NCBI RefSeq assembly: GCF_000968535.2
Contig: NC_016112.1
Span: 2,232,001 to 2,296,000, forward strand
Length of the DNA stretch: 64,000 nucleotides
Direction: 5' to 3'
Source of the DNA: Methylotuvimicrobium alcaliphilum 20Z
GTDB lineage: Bacteria; Pseudomonadota; Gammaproteobacteria; Methylococcales; Methylomonadaceae
Shown here: one piece after another, positions 52,324-62,113 of the stretch
Numbering within the stretch: the first letter of the stretch is position 1
Layout of the letters: every line of letters begins with the position of its first letter
Position numbers and translations under genes: made by a program
The notes under the pieces: generated by a model
What the model saw: only the letters and a program-made list of their open reading frames with translations
The model's database searches: none
What the model was told of the DNA's origin: nothing

Positions 52324-52857
52324 CTAATTGATCCTAGAGGATGAGGTCAGCGGATCATTGTCGATTGTGTTGTTGTCGGTCGGTTTTTTGAACTCGATCG
52401 TGCTACTTGATGTTTCATCGCTACCAAACACACCGGTTATTTTTTCCCAAACTGTTTTATCCAATTTGCGCTTGGGTAACACAATCGTTGTCTCGTGCGA
52501 AACTCGTTCTGTGGGCTTTGAGCTGGGTCTGAAATCGCCTTGTACTCCTATCAATTGATCCTCATCAAAGAGAAGCGTTACTTTTTTTTGCAGTCTAGCT
52601 CCGCCTTCCAATTGTTCAGAAAAAATATAATCCCAACGATGCTGTTGAAAGGGGTCGAGCAACATGGGCGACCCCATGATGTATAAAACTTGGCGTTTAT
52701 TCATGCCAGGACGCAACTGATCGATGGTTTCCTGGTCGATCATATTGCCTTGTTGAATGTCCAATGTATAGACGCCCGGCAAGTTTTCCATGATAGTTGT
52801 ACATGAAGCGAGTATTAAGCTTGCTAGGAAGCATGAAAAGACAAGCGGCTTTCTCAT
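52324..52857 (-). CDS. bamE: Outer membrane assembly lipoprotein BamE
   Basis: 177 residues. Signal peptide with lipobox LASC (Cys19) and the SmpA/OmlA fold with RPGMNKRQVLYIMGSPMLLD and FQQHRWDYIF. Longer than E. coli BamE (113) by a Ser/Asn/Asp-rich C-terminal tail. Part of the Bam complex. Divergent from fur, as usual. Confidence 0.95.
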   Translation of the reverse strand: MRKPLVFSCFLASLILASCTTIMENLPGVYTLDIQQGNMIDQETIDQLRPGMNKRQVLYIMGSPMLLDPFQQHRWDYIFSEQLEGGARLQKKVTLLFDEDQLIGVQGDFRPSSKPTERVSHETTIVLPKRKLDKTVWEKITGVFGSDETSSSTIEFKKPTDNNTIDNDPLTSSSRIN

Positions 52858-53069
52858 TTAGCGTCTAAGGGATAAGCAAAACGGGAATCTTACATCAATT
52901 ACAATAATTATCCTAGAATGCAGTTCTGTACTGTTAAACTGTATGCTCATTGCAGGTAAAAAAGGCTACAATAGCTTTTTGCTTCCAGTTCTCTAAATTT
53001 TCAGGTACCGAACGGATTTAATTTATTCCGGAAAGCAAAACGATCCACTTTTTTATAGGAGATTTTATT

Positions 53070-53486
53070 TTGGAAAAACAAGATTTAAGGGACGCAGGCT
53101 TAAAAGTCACTCTACCTCGCGTTAAAATTCTTGAAATTCTTGAAAGCCAAAAAGATGATCGTCATCTAACTGCCGAGCAGGTTTACAAAATTTTGTTGAG
53201 TGAAAATGAAGAAATCGGGCTGGCCACTGTTTATAGGGTTTTGACTCAATTTGAAGCCGCTGGTTTGGTTGCAAGACATCATTTCGAAGGTGGAAATTCG
53301 GTCTTCGAACTAAATACTGGCGGTCATCATGATCATATCGTCTGCGTCAAATGCGGAAAAGTCGACGAATTCACCGACCCGGTCATAGAAAGCAGACAAA
53401 AAGAAATTGCCGACAAGCTGGGTTATGAATTAACCGATCACAGCTTGTACTTATATGGATTGTGCGTTAATTGCAAAAAATCCTAA
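53070..53486 (+). CDS. fur: Ferric uptake regulator Fur (TTG start)
   Basis: 138 residues. DNA-binding wing LKVTLPRVKILEIL and IGLATVYRVLTQFEAAGLV, then metal sites HHDHIVCVKCGKVDEF and a CVNC C-terminal pair. The start is TTG at 53070 (MEKQDLRDAG), with TAGGAG 9-14 bases upstream; no ATG is nearby in frame. Regulates iron uptake and may act on suf and hyp genes; no Fur box was searched in detail. Confidence 0.95.
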   Translation: MEKQDLRDAGLKVTLPRVKILEILESQKDDRHLTAEQVYKILLSENEEIGLATVYRVLTQFEAAGLVARHHFEGGNSVFELNTGGHHDHIVCVKCGKVDEFTDPVIESRQKEIADKLGYELTDHSLYLYGLCVNCKKS

Positions 53487-53513
53487 TTTCGTCCATCCTC
53501 TATCCAACACTGA

Positions 53514-54761
53514 ATGTTTAAGCCTCTCATTTTGTATATTGGCCTGCGCTATACGCGGGCAAAACGCCGTACACAATTTATTTCATTCATCACGCTGACA
53601 TCTATACTTGGCATCGCATTGGGAGTGACCGCATTGATTACCGTCTTATCGGTGATGAACGGTTTCGAAGCGGAATTGCGCGAACGGATTTTAGGTATGA
53701 CTTCACATGCTACCGTTACAGGGCTCGATGGCCAATTGGAGGACTGGCAAAAACTAAACGGTTTGATTGACAACTATCCTAATATAGAAGGAACGGCTCC
53801 ATTTATTAACGGCCAAGTCATGATTAATGCGGACCGACGAGTCAGCGGTACGATGCTGCGAGGCATCTTGCCGAACGTGGAGCATCAGGTTTCCGAAGTT
53901 GCCGAAAAAATGAAGGCCGGTTCGCTCGAACAACTAATGCCCGGCGAATACAACATCGTTTTAGGTGCGGAATTGGCCGCCTATCTCGGCGCGATGGTTG
54001 GAGACAAAATTACTGTAATCACCCCTCAAATCACGTCCACGCCGGCCGGAATATTGCCTCGTATGCGCCGATTTACCGTTAGCGGTATTTTCGAAGTCGG
54101 CATGTATGAGTATGACCGAAACATGGCGATTATCCATCTGGATGATGCATCAAGATTGTTCAGAATGGGGGAGGCGGTTTCCGGTCTACGCTTAAAGCTT
54201 GACGATTTGTTCAATGCGCCGCAGATCAGTCGATCCATCGCTCAAGCATTGTATGAGGATTATCGGGTTAGCGATTGGACGCAAGCGCACAGTAATTTTT
54301 TCCGCGCGATTCAAACCGAAAAGCGGGTCATGTTTATTATCTTACTGTTAATCGTTGCAGTGGCCGCTTTCAATATTGTATCGACGCTGGTCATGGTTGT
54401 AACCGATAAACGCGGTGATATTGCCATTTTAAAAACTCAGGGGTTATCTTCGCCTTCGGTCATGGGAATTTTCATCGTTTTAGGCGCGATTATCGGTGTG
54501 GTCGGCACTTTACTAGGAACTGCAGGGGGGATTGCCTTGGCGCTGAATGTCGAAACCATTGTGCCGGCGATTGAACAATTTTTCGGCGTGCAATTTATGG
54601 CGGCCGATGTCTATTACATCAGCGAGTTACCTTCGAAACTGGAATGGGAGGATGTGTATACAATCGCAGGAATGGCTTTTTCGTTATCGTTACTCGCAAC
54701 CCTTTATCCTGCCTGGCAAGCATCAAAAATTAATCCCGCGGAAGTTTTAAGATATGAATGA
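53514..54761 (+). CDS. lolC: Lipoprotein-releasing ABC permease LolC/LolE (single copy)
   Basis: 415 residues, four transmembrane helices. [20 protein letters not shown] and [20 protein letters not shown] are the N-terminal LolC/E signature, and a C-terminal MacB-like FtsX domain ends [18 protein letters not shown]. It overlaps lolD by 8 bp. Only one permease gene is present, so this may be a LolF-type homodimeric permease as in some gammaproteobacteria. The gene symbol is therefore tentative. Confidence 0.9.
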   Translation: MFKPLILYIGLRYTRAKRRTQFISFITLTSILGIALGVTALITVLSVMNGFEAELRERILGMTSHATVTGLDGQLEDWQKLNGLIDNYPNIEGTAPFINGQVMINADRRVSGTMLRGILPNVEHQVSEVAEKMKAGSLEQLMPGEYNIVLGAELAAYLGAMVGDKITVITPQITSTPAGILPRMRRFTVSGIFEVGMYEYDRNMAIIHLDDASRLFRMGEAVSGLRLKLDDLFNAPQISRSIAQALYEDYRVSDWTQAHSNFFRAIQTEKRVMFIILLLIVAVAAFNIVSTLVMVVTDKRGDIAILKTQGLSSPSVMGIFIVLGAIIGVVGTLLGTAGGIALALNVETIVPAIEQFFGVQFMAADVYYISELPSKLEWEDVYTIAGMAFSLSLLATLYPAWQASKINPAEVLRYE

Positions 54762-55437
54762 TTCGACTATTTTACAATGCCGCGATTTGACAAAGAGTTT
54801 CAAGCAAGGCGGACTCAATGTCGATGTATTGAAAGGCGTCGATTTAAATATCGGCATTGGCGAACGTGTGGCTATCATGGGCGCCTCGGGTTCAGGTAAA
54901 AGCACCTTACTGCATATGCTCGGCGGTCTCGATAAACCCGATGGCGGTGAAGTCGTTTTGGACGGAGTCAATCTCAATAAAGTCAATTCGACTAAATTAA
55001 ATAAACTGAGAAACAGCTCTTTGGGCTTCATTTACCAATTTCATCATTTGCTGGGCGAATTCACGGTATTGGAAAATGTGGCAATGCCGTTGTTGATCGG
55101 CGGTGAAACGGTAGGTCAAGCTCGTCATAAGGCCGATGAGCTATTGCAACGAGTCGGTTTAGGGCATCGAGTGGAGCATAAGCCCGGAGAGTTATCCGGT
55201 GGTGAGAGGCAGCGGGCCGCCGTTGCCAGAGCATTGATCAATCAACCGAAATGCGTATTGGCCGACGAACCGACCGGTAATCTAGATAGTAAAACTGCCG
55301 AGCAAATTTATCAATTGATGTTGGAGTTGAATCGCGAACTCAAAGTGAGCTTCTTGGTCGTTACTCACGATCCGGTTTTAGCTCAGCGCATGGATACCGT
55401 GTTGCATATGGAAGATGGTCTGATCGTCAATCACTGA
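54754..55437 (+). CDS. lolD: Lipoprotein-releasing ABC ATPase LolD
   Basis: 227 residues. Walker [10 protein letters not shown], signature [15 protein letters not shown], Walker [13 protein letters not shown] and the H-loop VVTHDPVL. With the permease it extracts lipoproteins from the inner membrane to LolA. Its stop TGA is the first three bases of a 13-copy heptamer repeat. Confidence 0.95.
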   Translation: MNDSTILQCRDLTKSFKQGGLNVDVLKGVDLNIGIGERVAIMGASGSGKSTLLHMLGGLDKPDGGEVVLDGVNLNKVNSTKLNKLRNSSLGFIYQFHHLLGEFTVLENVAMPLLIGGETVGQARHKADELLQRVGLGHRVEHKPGELSGGERQRAAVARALINQPKCVLADEPTGNLDSKTAEQIYQLMLELNRELKVSFLVVTHDPVLAQRMDTVLHMEDGLIVNH

Positions 55438-55525
55438 AAGGTGAAAGGTGAAAGGTGAAAGGTGAAAGGTGAAAGGTGAAAGGTGAAAGGTGAAAGGTGA
55501 AAGGTGAAAGGTGAAAGGTGAAAGG
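55435..55525. repeat. Thirteen tandem TGAAAGG heptamers
   Basis: Perfect tandem array of 13 units starting in the lolD stop codon and followed by TGAAATG. No ORF depends on it. The rest of the gap to 55765 (about 240 bp) has no credible gene. Confidence 0.95.
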
Positions 55526-55765
55526 TGAAATGATGTGGCTTTTCTATCTCTTGTCAAGACTACATCATTCACACTTGATCGACTTGCATGCCTTTACACG
55601 AAACAAAAAAGCTAGCTATTTAGTACGATGTCGTAAATATACCTTTTCATCTCTGACGATCCTTATCGCAGACTCTTGTCAATCGATCAACCGAACCCTA
55701 CAGGAAATAGAAAGGGGATATTTATGACCACATCTCCTCAAGGTCTTTATCATAAATCGCGGGAA

Positions 55766-56272
55766 CTAGCGCTTCTGCCGCTTAGTCCAGCGCTTACCGA
55801 CATGATAGCGCCAGAGATTGCTCATGCCGAAATAGCCGGCAGTCGAGCATATCGTGCCAATTACCAAGCAACCGAGTAAAAACGGCGCCCAAATATCGCC
55901 TAATTCCGCCATAGCATTTTCAAAGGTAAATTCAACGTCGTCATGCGGCTTTCTCGCCATCAGGAGTAACCCGACCCTATAGGCAAAATAAAACATCGGC
56001 GGCATTGTAAATGGGTTAGTGATCCACACCAACGCGACCGACAAAGGTAAATTAGCACGAAAATAAAAGGCGCCAACCGCGGCGATTGCCATCTGGCCGG
56101 GGACAGGAATCCAGGCGGTAAATAAACCGATTGCAAAAGCTAGCGCTACCGAACGGCGATTTAAATGCCATAAATTCGGCTCGTGCAAACGCTCACCCAA
56201 AAACTGTAGATTTTTGTGTCCTTTGATTTTATCGGGATGAGGCAGATACTTTTTGATGAGCTTTTTAGGCAT
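55766..56272 (-). CDS. DUF2062 membrane protein
   Basis: 168 residues. ALAFAIGLFTAWIPVPGQM, an FRANLPLSVALVWITNPFTM segment and two to three hydrophobic helices match DUF2062, of unknown function, often next to comEC and lolD. Divergent from comEC. An N-terminal PHPDKIKGHKNLQFLGERL precedes the membrane part. Confidence 0.9.
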   Translation of the reverse strand: MPKKLIKKYLPHPDKIKGHKNLQFLGERLHEPNLWHLNRRSVALAFAIGLFTAWIPVPGQMAIAAVGAFYFRANLPLSVALVWITNPFTMPPMFYFAYRVGLLLMARKPHDDVEFTFENAMAELGDIWAPFLLGCLVIGTICSTAGYFGMSNLWRYHVGKRWTKRQKR

Positions 56273-56355
56273 GATCTTTGTAGTTATAGTTTTTCAGGCC
56301 CGTAGTTTATCAGGTTTCTTTTAAGCCGAAAAAGCATAAATCATTCGGAGAATCG

Positions 56356-58629
56356 ATGGTTGAATCTGCGCTTTTCTTCGCAGCCGGTATTTGGACGGTT
56401 CAACAATTTCCACAATTGCCTGGAGGATGGCATTGGCTAGTCTCTGTTTGCGTTTTGGTCGGAATCTTACTCAGACTTAAGTATCGAAAAGCCGCAATCT
56501 TTTTGTTCGGTATGCTATGGGCGATTGTTTATGCATCGAACGCTTTATCGAATCGACTCCTAGTTGACTTGGAAAGCAAGATAATACCGATAGAGGGCCG
56601 CGTGACCGGACTGCCCCGTCAAAGCGATAGACGTGTGCGCTTCAACCTAACCGATATTCAAGGTCCTGAAGGCACACCTAAGAAACTGCGCTTGAGTTGG
56701 TACAATCCTAAGCGCGAAATTAAAGCCGGTCAGTATTGGTCGTTTTCAGTCAAACTCAAACGACCGCATGGCAATTTGAATCCGGGTGGTTTCGATTTTG
56801 AACGTTGGTTACTGAGCGAAGGCATCGGGGCAACCGGTTATGTTCGTGATAGACCGACGCCAGTTATGGTTTCGGATAAGACGTCGTTTTTTGATATTTC
56901 AACTTGGCGTCAACAGCTTTCGGATAGGCTCAATAACGCAGGTGCTTCAAGCGATACAATCGGCATTATCAAGGCTCTGGCAATCGGCGAAAGGCAACAG
57001 CTAAGTTCGGCCCAATGGAATATTTTCCGTAACACCGGAACCGTTCATTTAATAGCGATTTCCGGTTTGCATATCGGGCTAATTTCAGGGCTGATGTATT
57101 TAACGATCCTTAAATTCTGGGCCCGAACCGGAGTATTGAGATGGTCGCCCCATTATGTCGGCGCACTTGCGGCGCTGTTTATCGCTGCGTTCTATGCCGG
57201 TTTGGCCGGGTTTTCGGTGCCGACACAACGCGCATTGATCATGCTGGCAGCAGTTATGCTTTCGGTCATTTGGCAAAGAAACGTTAGTCTCTCCAAAACA
57301 TTAGCGTTAGCTTTATTTGCTGTACTGGCGATGGATCCCTTGGCAATATTATCACCCGGTTTTTGGCTCTCGTTTTTGGCGGTTATTTTTATAGCCTTCA
57401 TTGCAGGAGGGAGACTTCAGAAAACAAATCGCTGGCTGGCGGCGCTAAAAATTCATTGGGCGATGGCATTTGCGCTTGCGCCGGTATTGTTATTCTTTTT
57501 TCAGCAAACGTCATTAATTGCGCCACTGGCAAATTTAATTGCTGTTCCTGTCGTTAGCTTTCTGGTTGTACCCATTCTGCTTCCTTCCATGTTTCTTCTC
57601 GGGACGATACCTGGGTTAGCGGAACCCCTATTGTTGCTAGTCGACACAATATTAAAAGGATTGCTTTGGTTTTTGGCTGAATTAGCCGATTGGCCATTCG
57701 CGACAGTTTCTTATCCTCAACCTACGTTGATTGCAGTGGCTTTTTTTGTGCTGGGTGTTTTTATGTTATTGATGCCTCGAGGGTTAACCGGGCGCTGGCT
57801 GGGATACCTAATGCTTTGTCCATTATTTTTTCCGAGCTTGGATCGCCCGGAAGATGGAGAGGTCAAACTAACCTTGCTCGATGTCGGACAAGGCTTAGCT
57901 ACCGTAGTGCAAACCGCAAAGCATGTGTTGGTATTCGACACCGGAATTCGTTTCGATTCCGGATCGGATAGCGGCACATCGGTCTTGTTGCCGTTTTTAC
58001 GTTATCAAGGCATCGATCGAGTCGATAAGCTTATTATCAGTCACGGCGATAACGACCACATCGGCGGCGCGGCTACATTACTCAGGGGTATTAGGACGGA
58101 TGCAGTTTTGAGCAGTGTTCCGGAGCAAATTGATCATATATCGGCTGATTTTTGTAGAACCGGTCAAAGTTGGTCATGGGACGGCGTCTCATTTGTTATG
58201 TTAGCGCCTGGCGAAACGGCCGGTTTTCGTTCGAACAATGATAATTCCTGCGTGCTCAAGGTTATCGCCGAGCAAGGCAGTATCTTGTTGACCGGCGATA
58301 TTGAAAAAAACGCTGAAGCTTGGTTAATCGAAAATTACGCTTCCGATTTGCTTGCCGATATTTTGATCGTTCCGCATCATGGTAGCAAGACATCCTCGAC
58401 GCTGTCTTTTTTGCAAGCCGTTTCCCCTAGTTATGCACTGATTCCATCCGGTTATAAGAATCGCTTCGGATTTCCTCATCAAGAGGTCATCAAACGTTTG
58501 GATAATTTAAACATTAATTGGTTTGATACTGGGCGCCATGGTGCTTTGACCGTAACGACGACAAAACATACGCTAAAATTGGAAGCGCAGCGCTTAGCCC
58601 GTCGGCGCTATTGGCATGCGGCCCCATGA
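56356..58629 (+). CDS. comEC: DNA internalisation protein ComEC/Rec2
   Basis: 757 residues: N-terminal membrane helices and OB-like region (IPIEGRVTGLPRQ), the Competence domain (AISGLHIGLISGLMYL, FSVPTQRALIMLAAVM) and a C-terminal metallo-beta-lactamase-fold nuclease (DVGQGLATVVQ, ISHGDNDHIGGAAT, VPHHGSKTSS). Imports single-stranded DNA across the inner membrane in natural transformation. Intact length. Confidence 0.95.
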   Translation: MVESALFFAAGIWTVQQFPQLPGGWHWLVSVCVLVGILLRLKYRKAAIFLFGMLWAIVYASNALSNRLLVDLESKIIPIEGRVTGLPRQSDRRVRFNLTDIQGPEGTPKKLRLSWYNPKREIKAGQYWSFSVKLKRPHGNLNPGGFDFERWLLSEGIGATGYVRDRPTPVMVSDKTSFFDISTWRQQLSDRLNNAGASSDTIGIIKALAIGERQQLSSAQWNIFRNTGTVHLIAISGLHIGLISGLMYLTILKFWARTGVLRWSPHYVGALAALFIAAFYAGLAGFSVPTQRALIMLAAVMLSVIWQRNVSLSKTLALALFAVLAMDPLAILSPGFWLSFLAVIFIAFIAGGRLQKTNRWLAALKIHWAMAFALAPVLLFFFQQTSLIAPLANLIAVPVVSFLVVPILLPSMFLLGTIPGLAEPLLLLVDTILKGLLWFLAELADWPFATVSYPQPTLIAVAFFVLGVFMLLMPRGLTGRWLGYLMLCPLFFPSLDRPEDGEVKLTLLDVGQGLATVVQTAKHVLVFDTGIRFDSGSDSGTSVLLPFLRYQGIDRVDKLIISHGDNDHIGGAATLLRGIRTDAVLSSVPEQIDHISADFCRTGQSWSWDGVSFVMLAPGETAGFRSNNDNSCVLKVIAEQGSILLTGDIEKNAEAWLIENYASDLLADILIVPHHGSKTSSTLSFLQAVSPSYALIPSGYKNRFGFPHQEVIKRLDNLNINWFDTGRHGALTVTTTKHTLKLEAQRLARRRYWHAAP

Positions 58630-58635
58630 TTAATC

Positions 58636-58846
58636 TATACCCTTTGCTGGTCAAATTTCGGCGCCTGGGTGTCCGTCAAAGGACGCCGTGAATACGTCCA
58701 TGTAGGCTCTGTGGCAGCATCTCCGCTGTCAAAGCCTTTACGAGCGCCATGGATGGCGTGAATGTCGATTTTGCAGGAGCAAAAATCGACCTAACACCCC
58801 GGTGCCTCCATACGTCAATGCCGAAATTTGAAGTGCGATGGGTATA
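58636..58846. repeat. Family A element (long type) between comEC and suf
   Basis: TATACCCTTTGCTGGTCAAA left end and GTGCGATGGGTATA right end, with GACGCCGTGAATACGTCC core and a GTCGATTTTGC hairpin. It is 61 bp upstream of the suf operator. Confidence 0.8.
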
Positions 58847-58906
58847 ACCCCATAAAAAAGCCTAATGGAAAAAATAATAACCAAGCACTTTACTATGGTA
58901 TTAAAT

Positions 58907-58923
58907 AGGACTAAAATAGTCCT
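58907..58923 (+). promoter_or_regulatory. Operator-like palindrome fitting the IscR type-1 core
   Basis: AGGACTAAAATAGTCCT is a perfect inverted repeat. Its inner GACTAAAATAGTC agrees at all 13 positions with the core GACTRWWWYAGTC of E. coli IscR [2Fe-2S] type-1 sites. It lies 19 bases before the ATG of the suf Rrf2 regulator, so it probably mediates autorepression of the operon. Confidence 0.8.
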
Positions 58924-58941
58924 GAATTTTTGGAGCAGAGT

Positions 58942-59391
58942 ATGTTGCGTCTAGGCAAGTTAACAGATTATGCGACAGTGATTTTAAGCTATATGGCAAA
59001 AAACCGCTTCCAGATGCATGCTGCCAATGAAATCGCCGATATAACCGGTATTGCACCGGCAACGGTCAGTAAACTTTTAAAACAACTCGCCAAGGCGGGT
59101 CTAGTTTGCTCGACTCGAGGCGCGAAAGGCGGTTATGAGTTGGCGAACTTACCCGAATATATTACTGTGGCGAGCATTATTAGCGCCGTAGAAGGCCCTA
59201 TTGCTTTAACCGAATGCAGTATTTCGCAACAAAACTGCGAACAGGCCGGCGGCTGCGAAATCCGCGGCAGTTGGGGGAAAATCAATCAAGCCATCTTTAA
59301 TGCGCTTGATTCAATTACACTAGCGGATTTGATTTTGCCGGCATCGAAGCCGGATGAATTTTATGTGCCGGTAGCGAGTCTTTACCGGTAA
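58942..59391 (+). CDS. SUF-type Rrf2 Fe-S regulator
   Basis: 149 residues from [14 protein letters not shown] (ATG 58942, with GGAGC upstream; an in-frame TTG 12 bases earlier is less likely). A winged helix ([32 protein letters not shown]) and three Cys in [17 protein letters not shown] that would hold an Fe-S cluster mark it as the SUF/TIGR02944-type regulator. It precedes sufB by 14 bp and is likely to bind the operator at 58907. Confidence 0.93.
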   Translation: MLRLGKLTDYATVILSYMAKNRFQMHAANEIADITGIAPATVSKLLKQLAKAGLVCSTRGAKGGYELANLPEYITVASIISAVEGPIALTECSISQQNCEQAGGCEIRGSWGKINQAIFNALDSITLADLILPASKPDEFYVPVASLYR

Positions 59392-59405
59392 CGACGGAGA
59401 ACGAA

Positions 59406-60854
59406 ATGTCAGCAAGCGCAAAAGAAATCGAACAACTGATCGGAAAAGAATACAAGCAAGGCTTTGTCACGGAATTGGAAACCGACACTTTTCCGCCCGG
59501 TTTGGACGAAGAAGTAATTCATAAGCTCTGGAAAATCAAAAACGAACCCGAGTTTATGCTGGAGTACAGGCTGAAAGCGTTTCGCCATTGGCAAACAATG
59601 AAGTCGCCTGAATGGGCCTTCGTTAAGTTCGAACCGATCGATTATCAAGCAGTCAGTTATTATTCAGCACCTAAGCGTAAGGAAGACGGGCCGAAAAGCC
59701 TTGACGAAGTCGATCCGCAAATCTTGGAAGCCTATAAAAAGCTCGGTATTCCGCTCGACGAGCAAGAGCGTTTGGCCGGGGTTGCGGTCGATGCAGTGTT
59801 CGACAGTGTTTCGGTTGCAACCACATTTAAGAGTAAGCTGAAAGAGGCAGGGGTAATCTTCTGCCCGATATCCGAAGCCTTACGTGAATACCCGGAATTG
59901 GTTCAACAATATCTCGGCTCTGTCGTGCCGACCGGCGACAACTATTTCGCAGCCTTGAACTCGGCCGTGTTTACCGACGGTTCGTTCGTCTATATTCCGA
60001 AAGGCGTGCGCTGCCCGATGGAATTGTCGACTTATTTTCGCATCAACGCGGCCAATACCGGCCAGTTCGAAAGAACGCTGATCATCGCCGACGAAGGCAG
60101 TCACGTCAGTTATCTCGAAGGCTGTACCGCACCAATGCGCGATGAAAACCAGTTGCACGCCGCGGTCGTCGAGCTGATCGCATTGGAGAATGCCGAAATC
60201 AAATATTCGACCGTGCAAAATTGGTATCCCGGCGATAAAGAAGGCAAGGGCGGAATTTATAATTTCGTGACCAAGCGAGCCGATTGCCGTGGCGACAATT
60301 CGAAGGTTTCGTGGACGCAGGTCGAAACCGGATCGGCAATCACCTGGAAATATCCGAGCTGCGTGCTGACCGGCAATAATTCGATCGGCGAATTTTATTC
60401 GGTCGCATTGACCAATAATTATCAGCAAGCCGATACCGGCACAAAAATGATACATATCGGCAAAAATACGCGTAGCACGATCATTTCGAAAGGCATTTCG
60501 GCGGGCAGGGCGCAGAACACTTATCGCGGCTTGGTCAAGGTCTTGAAAGGTGCCGAGAATGCGCGCAACTATACGCAATGCGATTCGCTCTTGGTCGGCG
60601 ACAAATGCGGCGCGCACACGTTTCCGTACGTCGAGGTAAAACAACCTTCAGCGCAGGTCGAACACGAAGCGACGACGTCGAAAATCAGCGAGGATCAACT
60701 GTTTTTCTGCCAACAACGCGGTCTTTCGGCCGAAGACGCCGTTTCGATGATCGTCAATGGTTTTTGCAAGGAAGTCTTCAAGGAATTGCCGATGGAATTC
60801 GCGGTCGAGGCTCAAGCCTTGTTGGGGCTCAGTTTGGAAGGATCGGTTGGGTAG
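59406..60854 (+). CDS. sufB: Fe-S scaffold protein SufB
   Basis: 482 residues, full length. [30 protein letters not shown] and [20 protein letters not shown] are SufB motifs, and [20 protein letters not shown] ends the core. SufBC2D builds Fe-S clusters. Its TAG stop overlaps the GTG of the next gene. Confidence 0.96.
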   Translation: MSASAKEIEQLIGKEYKQGFVTELETDTFPPGLDEEVIHKLWKIKNEPEFMLEYRLKAFRHWQTMKSPEWAFVKFEPIDYQAVSYYSAPKRKEDGPKSLDEVDPQILEAYKKLGIPLDEQERLAGVAVDAVFDSVSVATTFKSKLKEAGVIFCPISEALREYPELVQQYLGSVVPTGDNYFAALNSAVFTDGSFVYIPKGVRCPMELSTYFRINAANTGQFERTLIIADEGSHVSYLEGCTAPMRDENQLHAAVVELIALENAEIKYSTVQNWYPGDKEGKGGIYNFVTKRADCRGDNSKVSWTQVETGSAITWKYPSCVLTGNNSIGEFYSVALTNNYQQADTGTKMIHIGKNTRSTIISKGISAGRAQNTYRGLVKVLKGAENARNYTQCDSLLVGDKCGAHTFPYVEVKQPSAQVEHEATTSKISEDQLFFCQQRGLSAEDAVSMIVNGFCKEVFKELPMEFAVEAQALLGLSLEGSVG

Positions 60855-61120
60855 TGGGTAAATACGACAAGCTGCTTCAGAAAATATTAAGCGGTCGTTC
60901 CGATGGCAATGTTTCGTTTTCCGAACTCAGGCAGTTATTGACAAGACTCGGATTTGAAGAGCGTATAAAAGGTGACCATCATATTTTTGTTAAACACGGC
61001 ATTTTTGAAATTATCAATTTACAACCGAAAGCTAATTTAGCGAAACCATACCAAATAAAACAAATACGAAATATTCTTGTTCGATACCGATTAGGTTTAA
61101 AAGATGATCAGCAAATATGA
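60854..61120 (+). CDS. hicA: HicA-type mRNA interferase toxin (GTG start, within suf operon)
   Basis: 88 residues. The GTG at 60854 shares one base with the sufB stop (TAGTG). SFSELRQLLTRLGFEERIKG, the catalytic His in DHHIFVKHG and LAKPYQIKQIRNILV fit HicA (YcfA-like dsRBD fold). It cleaves mRNA during stress when free of HicB. In the wrong place for a toxin; it is translated with the suf genes. It overlaps hicB by 17 bp. Confidence 0.85.
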   Translation: MGKYDKLLQKILSGRSDGNVSFSELRQLLTRLGFEERIKGDHHIFVKHGIFEIINLQPKANLAKPYQIKQIRNILVRYRLGLKDDQQI

Positions 61121-61316
61121 ATTGATAGTTTATTGGAGCGATGAGGATTCGTCATATATCGTTGAAGTGCCTGAACTCCCGGGTTGTATGGCGGATGGGT
61201 CCAGTTATCAGGATGCGGTTGGAAATGCCGAGCGCGTTATTCAAGAATGGTTGGAAACCGCTCATGAATTAGGACGACCGATTCCCGAACCCAAAGGCAG
61301 ATTAATGTATGCCTAA
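61104..61316 (+). CDS. hicB: HicB-type antitoxin (short)
   Basis: 70 residues. SSYIVEVPELPGCMADG and YQDAVGNAERVIQEWL are HicB family words. It lacks the usual C-terminal DNA-binding domain, so it likely neutralises HicA without acting as a repressor. Forms a pair with the preceding toxin in the reverse of no other order. Confidence 0.85.
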   Translation: MISKYELIVYWSDEDSSYIVEVPELPGCMADGSSYQDAVGNAERVIQEWLETAHELGRPIPEPKGRLMYA

Positions 61317-61359
61317 TTTCAAGGCAAACACATCATCATATAGAACTTAGGCTAATATC

Positions 61360-62112
61360 ATGCTCAACATTGAAAACCTCCACGTCAGCGTGGACGACAA
61401 ACCGATACTGAAAGGGATCAATCTTAAAGTAAATTCCGGCGAGATTCACGCGATCATGGGGCCTAACGGCTCCGGAAAAAGCACGCTATCCCACGTTTTG
61501 TCCGGTAAGAGCGGTTATACCGTCACCCAAGGTCAAGTGACTTACGAAGGCAAAGACCTGACTGGAATGGCGCCTGAAATCAGAGCCCGCGAAGGCGTGT
61601 TTTTGGCATTTCAGTATCCGGTCGAAATTCCGGGCGTCAGCAATATCTATTTGCTCAAAGCAGCGTTGAATTCGATTCGCAAACACCAAGGCTTGTCCGA
61701 AGTCGATGCGATGGATTTTCTGACGCTGATCAAAGAAAAAGTCCGTTTGCTCGAAATGGATGAAAAATTTCTGTACCGGGCCGTTAACGAAGGCTTTTCG
61801 GGCGGTGAGAAGAAACGCAACGAAATCCTGCAGATGGCGGTGTTGGAGCCGAAACTGTGCATTCTCGACGAGACCGATTCCGGTCTCGACATCGATGCAT
61901 TGAAAGTCGTCGCCGAAGGCGTCAATTCGATACGTTCACCGGAGCGTTCGTTCGTGATGATCACGCATTATCAACGACTGCTCGATTACATCAAGCCGGA
62001 TTTCGTGCATGTCTTGGCGCACGGACAAATCGTCAAATCGGGCGGGCCGGAGTTGGCCTTGGAGCTCGAGGAAAAAGGCTATAGCTGGGTTGAAAACAAA
62101 CAGGCCGCTTGA
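61360..62112 (+). CDS. sufC: Fe-S assembly ATPase SufC
   Basis: 250 residues. Walker A GPNGSGKSTLSH, signature FSGGEKKRNEILQ, Walker B LCILDETDSGLDIDAL and ITHYQRLLDYI mark SufC. It drives the SufB-SufD scaffold. The gap of 43 bp after hicB suggests the toxin pair was added to an older sufBC junction. sufD follows 1 bp after its stop. Confidence 0.97.
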   Translation: MLNIENLHVSVDDKPILKGINLKVNSGEIHAIMGPNGSGKSTLSHVLSGKSGYTVTQGQVTYEGKDLTGMAPEIRAREGVFLAFQYPVEIPGVSNIYLLKAALNSIRKHQGLSEVDAMDFLTLIKEKVRLLEMDEKFLYRAVNEGFSGGEKKRNEILQMAVLEPKLCILDETDSGLDIDALKVVAEGVNSIRSPERSFVMITHYQRLLDYIKPDFVHVLAHGQIVKSGGPELALELEEKGYSWVENKQAA

Positions 62113-62113
62113 T

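Noticed and set aside
55435-55525. Possible CRISPR array
   Set aside because: The units are 7 bp and contiguous with no spacers, so it is a minisatellite.
55724-55879. 51-codon plus-strand ORF with a GGGGATA Shine-Dalgarno
   Set aside because: It runs over the 3' end of the DUF2062 gene on the other strand and has no family; probably debris. Its start region is the only supportive sign.
59880-60644. 254-codon open frame on the minus strand
   Set aside because: Antisense to sufB with no motif; a shadow.
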